Assembly (NCBI RefSeq): GCF_003597395.2
Contig: NC_133778.1
Span: forward strand, 9,207,524 to 9,271,523
Direction of reading: 5' to 3'
Origin: Chelonoidis abingdonii
Taxonomy: Eukaryota; Chordata; Testudines; Testudinidae
DNA length: 64,000 nt
Shown piece by piece: positions 59,468 through 64,000 of the stretch. Below the pieces are notes generated by a model. The model was not told where the DNA came from. It did not search any database and saw only the letters and a program-made list of their open reading frames with translations. Positions within the stretch are counted from its first letter, which is position 1. Each line of letters starts with the position of its first letter. The position numbers were made by a program, and so were the translations under genes.

Positions 59468-60826
59468 TAGGAAACTGGAGAGAAGATGCAGGGGCTGCAT
59501 GGAAAGAAACACACCTGCCAGTAGGAGAGAATGTAGGATTTTTATGTTTCGGGTAGCTTATCAACAGAAGTGACTTTACGTGTATGATTGTGAGATGCCG
59601 TCTGACGACGTCAGATGAAAAACGCAGCAGTGATTGACCCTGGGTTACCTGGACACACAAAGCACCTCAGGCCGCTAGAAAGGGGAGAGAGTAGAAAAAA
59701 CGTAAGGCTCTTTTGGATCCACTTCTCATCCTGAGCTCCAACTCCATCCAGGTGAACAGTTCCTCAGCCGCAAGCCACCTGAGCCAAGACTATGCGCTCG
59801 ATGCCCAGCCTGGAGAACCAAAAGCCAAACAAACCAGGCGGGGCAAAGAGCAGATGCGTGAACAAATACCCGTGGGGGAGTGGGTGAAGGTCTGTCCCTC
59901 TGCGCTGACTGCCTGGATGTAGAAATTCCCGATGGGCATCGTGAGCACCGCGTCCAGACCGGGCCCCAAATTAGGCTCCTCTCTGCACTGACAGGGGCTA
60001 GAGGAGCCTCCTCGACTTGCAAGAGCAGCAGGAGGAGAAGCTGCAGCGGCAGAGCCTCTCCCAGCAGCAGCTGCTGGTGGCAGCACAGAGGCACAGCTGC
60101 TCCCCATCCTCCTGCCCACCACGGAGGTGGGAGCTCGCAACTTTTGGGGATGGGGCGCTCAGGGAGAGGCGAGCTGGCTGTCTTTAACTGGAGGGTGCTT
60201 TGACCGATTGGTTGAGAGAGCAACAATGTCACTCTTCTGCTGCCTGGCACAGCCCACCCAGCAGTGGATTGCGGGATCTGCCCGTCGAGGGGCCCGGCCC
60301 TGCAGGTGGCACACACCACGCTAGCGCTGGGGTGGGGCAGGGCCTGGGATGCTGGGCAGAAGGGGATCATTCCCCTCCGCACTCGACCCACCGGTCAGTT
60401 CCTCGCTGAGTCCCGTGGCGCCGATGCAGCCCCAGCTTCCACTGGCCTCCCTCAGCACAGGAGCAATGTAGTGAAGTCATCACGCTGGGCTAATCCTCCT
60501 GTGACTTCGGTCTGGAATGCCACCCCTGGAAATGTGCTGCCCCAAGCACCTGCTTCCTTGTCTGGTGTCTAAAGCCAGTCTTGGGGAGAGGGGTCTCTCC
60601 CTGGGGCGGGGGTTTCTGTGTCAGAGTTCCACACACCATTTGCCCCCTCTGCTTGCTAGCACTGAAAGACAGCACGGATGAGACTTGTCAGCTCAAATCA
60701 CTGATCTCCACCCTCAGCGCTAAGCCCAACACCTGCCGTGAGACGGCTGGCAGGAACTGCTCAGCCCTAGCAGTGAGGCTCAGCCGCTAACTGCTGATGT
60801 CACTGCGAGCTGGGCTGAGCAGGGTG
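58416..60826. other. Intergenic DNA, no gene seen
   Basis: This contains a pure (CA)n microsatellite at about 59,431-59,462. A 116-codon frame at 58,593-58,943 and a 221-codon frame on the minus strand at 59,726-60,391 lack recognisable domains; the second is GC-rich with Leu/Ala/Gln runs. The stretch 59,228-59,260 resembles part of the repeat cut off at 18,868. Confidence 0.4.
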
Positions 60827-61914
60827 TGTGTGACAGTGCTGCCCGTGGGAGCCAGCTGAGGTCACTCAATTAGGGTGAACTGCAAACAAAACGGGGCAGA
60901 AAAACCCCAAACGCTGGTGGTTACTCTAATACTTAGATCTATCAGGCAGCACAAAACAGCTTCTATAGTACCTCACTGGTTACTTAGAAGTCCAAACAAT
61001 GCAGTTCCCTTAAAGTGCCCAGCCTCAAGCCTCCATCCAGACACACCTGTCAGATATGATGATGGTTACTGAAAATCTTAGCTCATCATATAAAAGAAAA
61101 GGTTTTTCCAATCCCAAAGGATCAACCACATACGCAGGTCCAATTATAACTTAGATCTTACCCAGAATACACACTATTAGCCAATTCTTATCAACTAAAC
61201 TAAAATTTATTAAAAAAGAAAAGAGAGAGAGTGTTGGTTAAAAGATCAATATACAGACAGACTTGAATACAATTCTTGAGGTTCAGATACATAGTAGAGG
61301 TGAGCTTGTAGTTGCCAAAAGTCCTTTTAGGAATAGTCCATACGTTATAGTCCAATGTCCATATTCAGGGCGGCTCCAGTCAATGACTGGGGATCTCATT
61401 GCTTGTGGCTTAAGGTTTCCCCCTCTTGAAACCCAAAGCAGCTCTGAGATGAAGCAGAATTGTGTCCTAGGGTTCTTACACATTTCCAGCAGGCTTTTGG
61501 CCTGAGAAATCAATAGGCTTAACTCCTCTTCTCTCAACCAGCCTGGCAATTAGCACAGGGGAATTTATCCATTAAACCCTTCAGATCCAGGTTACCACAA
61601 CCTTCGAAGAGACACACAGACAATAACACTATTTCACTCAAGTATCATCATAAATGTTAATATTCCCTTTTTGATCTTTGAATTAAAACTACAGCAATAG
61701 ACAAGACTTGTTTGCTTACATCCCAAGACCTGAGCAAACATCTACCCTTCTACCTCTGACAATGCCGGCTGCATTTCAAAGCTCTGTTCATTTCCAGATC
61801 TTCCTAACCAGATCTTAAGGTTCACCCATGGGTCAGGTCAGTCTGTGAGTTAATTACCTCTTTCTGGCCCTGTCATCTTTCAAGGAGATATTAGATCAGA
61901 CTCATAATGTCACA
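60827..61914 (-). mobile_element. Solo LTR, 1,088 bp, same family as 54,188
   Basis: The plus-strand start TGTGTGACAGTGCTGCC matches TGTGTGACAATGCGGTTC at 54,188. The middle shares TCCCAAAGGA, CTTAGATCTTACCCA and the TTTATT signal; the right end is AATGTCACA. Flanks GGGTG and GGGGG agree at four of five bases. Length is nearly the same as the other copy. Confidence 0.8.
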
Positions 61915-63553
61915 GGGGGCTCAGAATGTGGCAATGAAACAAGTGGCAGCAGAGGAGGTGAAGGCCCCGTGGCCATTGGGGGCAGAGTGAACGGTGGCGT
62001 CACTTATTGTAACCAGGGTGGGTAGAGAACTCCCGCCCCGTGAATGCACCTCTGAACTCTGGGGCTTTGCTGGCCAAGGACCACACCTGTGAGAGGCTGT
62101 GTGTGTGTGTGGTGGGGGGGTGTTAAAGGAGCATTTGTTTGTTGGACTTTCCCCACACAAGGTGAGGAGCTGAGGCAAAGGACACTGCCCAGCGTACTCA
62201 GGGGTGGGCGTTTTGCTCACGGTTACACACTAATGACTAGCGGTGATGGTGTTTTCCCACAACAATGCTGGGCTCCTTTCCCCTTTTCTTTGCTGTACAC
62301 GACTCCGGGAGGGGAAGCGTTGGCTCTGAGAGGCACTCAGGGGGTGGTAGTGGTTAGTTTTCCCAGTTAGCGGCTGGGACCCAAGCGGGTTCTGTGCTGG
62401 ATTGTTCTGAGGAACCCCTGGATGCTGAACCCAGCCCTGGTTGCTGCCGACTCCCCGGACGGAAGGGTGGCATTTGTATAGCAGGGGCAGGCGACGACAG
62501 GGCGCCGGAGTCTCCAGGGTAGGGCGAGGCCAGGACAGTCTGGCAGCTGCAGCGCCAAACAGGAGTCGGGACACCTCAGTTCTGTCCGGCTCTGCTGCAC
62601 TCTCACTGTGTGACCTCGGGCAGGTCACATCACCTCCCCATTTTCTTCTCTCTGGGACAGGGGTTAATGGTGTTTCCCTGCGTGGCTGGTGGTTAACTGT
62701 CAGTGTCAACCTGAAACCACGCAAGGAAACGAGAGAAACCGCTATCTGCACAGCCCTGGTGCTAACCAGTGACAGGTGTCAGCGTCCTGTCACTGGGAAT
62801 AGCCCAGGGACGGCACACACTGGTGGGCACAGGATGGTCATTCGTGGGCTGCCTCAGGGCTCAAATGTTGACTCTAAAAGGCACAAAACAGCAAAGCTCC
62901 CTGCTGCAAACACAGACAAGCCCTGGCCTCAGCACAACCACCACCGGTGTGAAACCCACCTGCACTCTCCTCGCTGAGCTTTCAGGGGGCTGGGCAGCTG
63001 CTCCCCAGAGTCTCCTGCTGCCTCGCAGTGCAGGGACCCGCTGCCCCTGCTCCATGCGGGTCCCGCGATGGTGCGTGTCTTCCTTCGGCAGGACATGTGG
63101 GGCCTGTTTGTGGCAGTGACTGCCTGGTCTCCTTTCCTCCGTCACTCAGCCCATGGAGGATCCTGATGGGGGAGTCACTCCGGAGGCTGCGCCCCTGCTG
63201 AGGGTGCAAACTCATTTACTCTGGGCTGCAGGAAATAGGGGACCTTGTGGAGGGCAGACCCAAGCCTCATTCCTGCCCTGAGCCCAGCAATAGGCTTTAG
63301 AGACGACCCCAACATCCAAGGAGGAGTTTGGGGAAGATTCTCTGTGGAAAAGCTGCATCTGCTCCCGGGCCAAGTGGGGAAACTCAAGCAGGGGCTCCCC
63401 TCGAGCAGTGAGGTCCCAGCACCCACAGAACAGCAGCACCTAACATGGGGTCCCGTCCACCAGGTGGTGATTTGCACCCAGAAACCAGGGATGGTCACTG
63501 AATGTCACTGTTGTCTTGATACAAGTGTAAGGCAGCACAGCAATGAGAAGTAA
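61915..63553. other. Intergenic DNA with an MIR fragment
   Basis: 62,588-62,690 (CACTCTCACTGTGTGACCTC, GGGCAGGTCACATCACCTC) is an MIR core fragment on the plus strand. The remainder is GC-rich and unassigned. No gene was recognised. Confidence 0.4.
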
Positions 63554-63720
63554 CCCTACAGTAACAACCCAGCCAGTTCACAACCCCAGCACTGCCCAGC
63601 AACCCTACAATAACAACCCAGCCTGTACACAGCCCAGCACTGCCCAGCAGCCCTACAATAACAACCCAGTCTGTACACAGCCCAGCGCTGCCCAGCAGCC
63701 CTACAATAACAACCCAGCCT
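63554..63720 (+). repeat. 48-bp minisatellite, about 3.5 units
   Basis: CCCTACA recurs at 63,554, 63,603, 63,651 and 63,699, a period of 48-49 bp. Because 48 is a multiple of three, both strands stay open over the array (Asn/Gln-rich on plus, Val/Gly/Leu-rich on minus). This follows from the period and does not show a gene. Confidence 0.9.
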
Positions 63721-64000
63721 ATCTCTTCATCCTGATCTCCCCCATCACTTGGGGGCAGCCAGGCCCAGCCCCACAGGACAGGCCTGTCACTGCAGCGGGA
63801 GTGGGGGCAGTCTCCCTCTCCATCCCCACGAACCGCCCCTCCATGCTGTGCCAGGGCAGTGGGTGCTGCTGTGGGTGGAGCTCCCGGGCAGGGTGAGGAG
63901 CAGGACACTGGCCATGAATGTGAGCCCTGCAGACCTAGGCGCAGATCTGAACCTAGTTCTGACCTTGCCGCTGGGGATCCCCCTCCCGCGCTGCCGCCGC
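63721..64000. other. Window edge, nothing recognised
   Basis: GC-rich sequence rising in CpG at the very end (CCCGCGCTGCCGCCGC). It could be the edge of a CpG island or exon outside the window. Confidence 0.3.

Noticed and set aside
59726..60391. 221-codon minus-strand frame as a gene
   Set aside because: It has biased Leu/Ala/Gln composition, no domain and no splice context, and competing frames exist on the other strand.

Overview
The window looks like nuclear DNA of a sauropsid, most likely a turtle. The reasons are a KRAB C2H2 zinc-finger gene of the sauropsid type, CR1 LINE fragments, old MIR/CORE-SINE pieces, hAT-like and TWA-flanked MITEs, and many Gypsy-type long terminal repeats (LTRs). 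The species is an inference from repeat families I recognise; no host gene in the window fixes it.

There is one credible host protein-coding gene. It is a minus-strand KRAB zinc-finger gene at 11,045-14,109: a KRAB-A exon, a KRAB-B-like exon and one large exon with 18 intact C2H2 fingers. A broken 19th finger ends the frame, and decayed fingers follow it. The only other host-gene traces are a broken TRIM first-exon relic (RING end plus B-box) present twice at 33.1 and 47.0 kb, and a 7SL RNA pseudogene fragment at 55.9 kb.

Layout. 1-3.7 kb: low-complexity DNA, a 51-bp minisatellite and LTR-like pieces. 3.7-10.8 kb: AT-rich unique DNA, then old hAT, SINE and LTR fragments. 10.8-14.4 kb: the zinc-finger gene. 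14.455-18.7 kb: a decayed Gypsy element (LTR with a CR1 tail and a MITE inside it, then a SCAN-like Gag and a protease relic). 18.87-37.33 kb: a patchwork cut by Ns at 18,869, 24,604, 25,714-25,871, 35,558 and 37,335-37,359. It holds a copy of the zinc-finger 5' flank, a solo LTR, hAT transposase relics, a Gypsy element whose integrase lies upstream of its reverse transcriptase, an expanded MITE, a TG-rich minisatellite and a 5-kb block, D1. 37.36-49.5 kb: a second version of much of that patchwork, ending in block D2. 49.4-62 kb: a MITE, nested LTRs, a second SCAN-like Gag relic, CR1 pieces and two related solo LTRs. 62-64 kb: mostly unassigned sequence and a 48-bp minisatellite.

The main caution is assembly quality. 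The D1/D2 and E1/E2 copies differ largely by one-base indels in homopolymers, copies end at Ns in the middle of mobile elements, and one N-flanked fragment sits inside a Gypsy element. Part of the apparent duplication is therefore probably an artefact. The most interesting biology is the Gypsy lineage (integrase before reverse transcriptase, SCAN-like Gag), the divergent KRAB box with a duplicated finger triplet, and a minisatellite found in three arrays, one of which abuts an expanded MITE.
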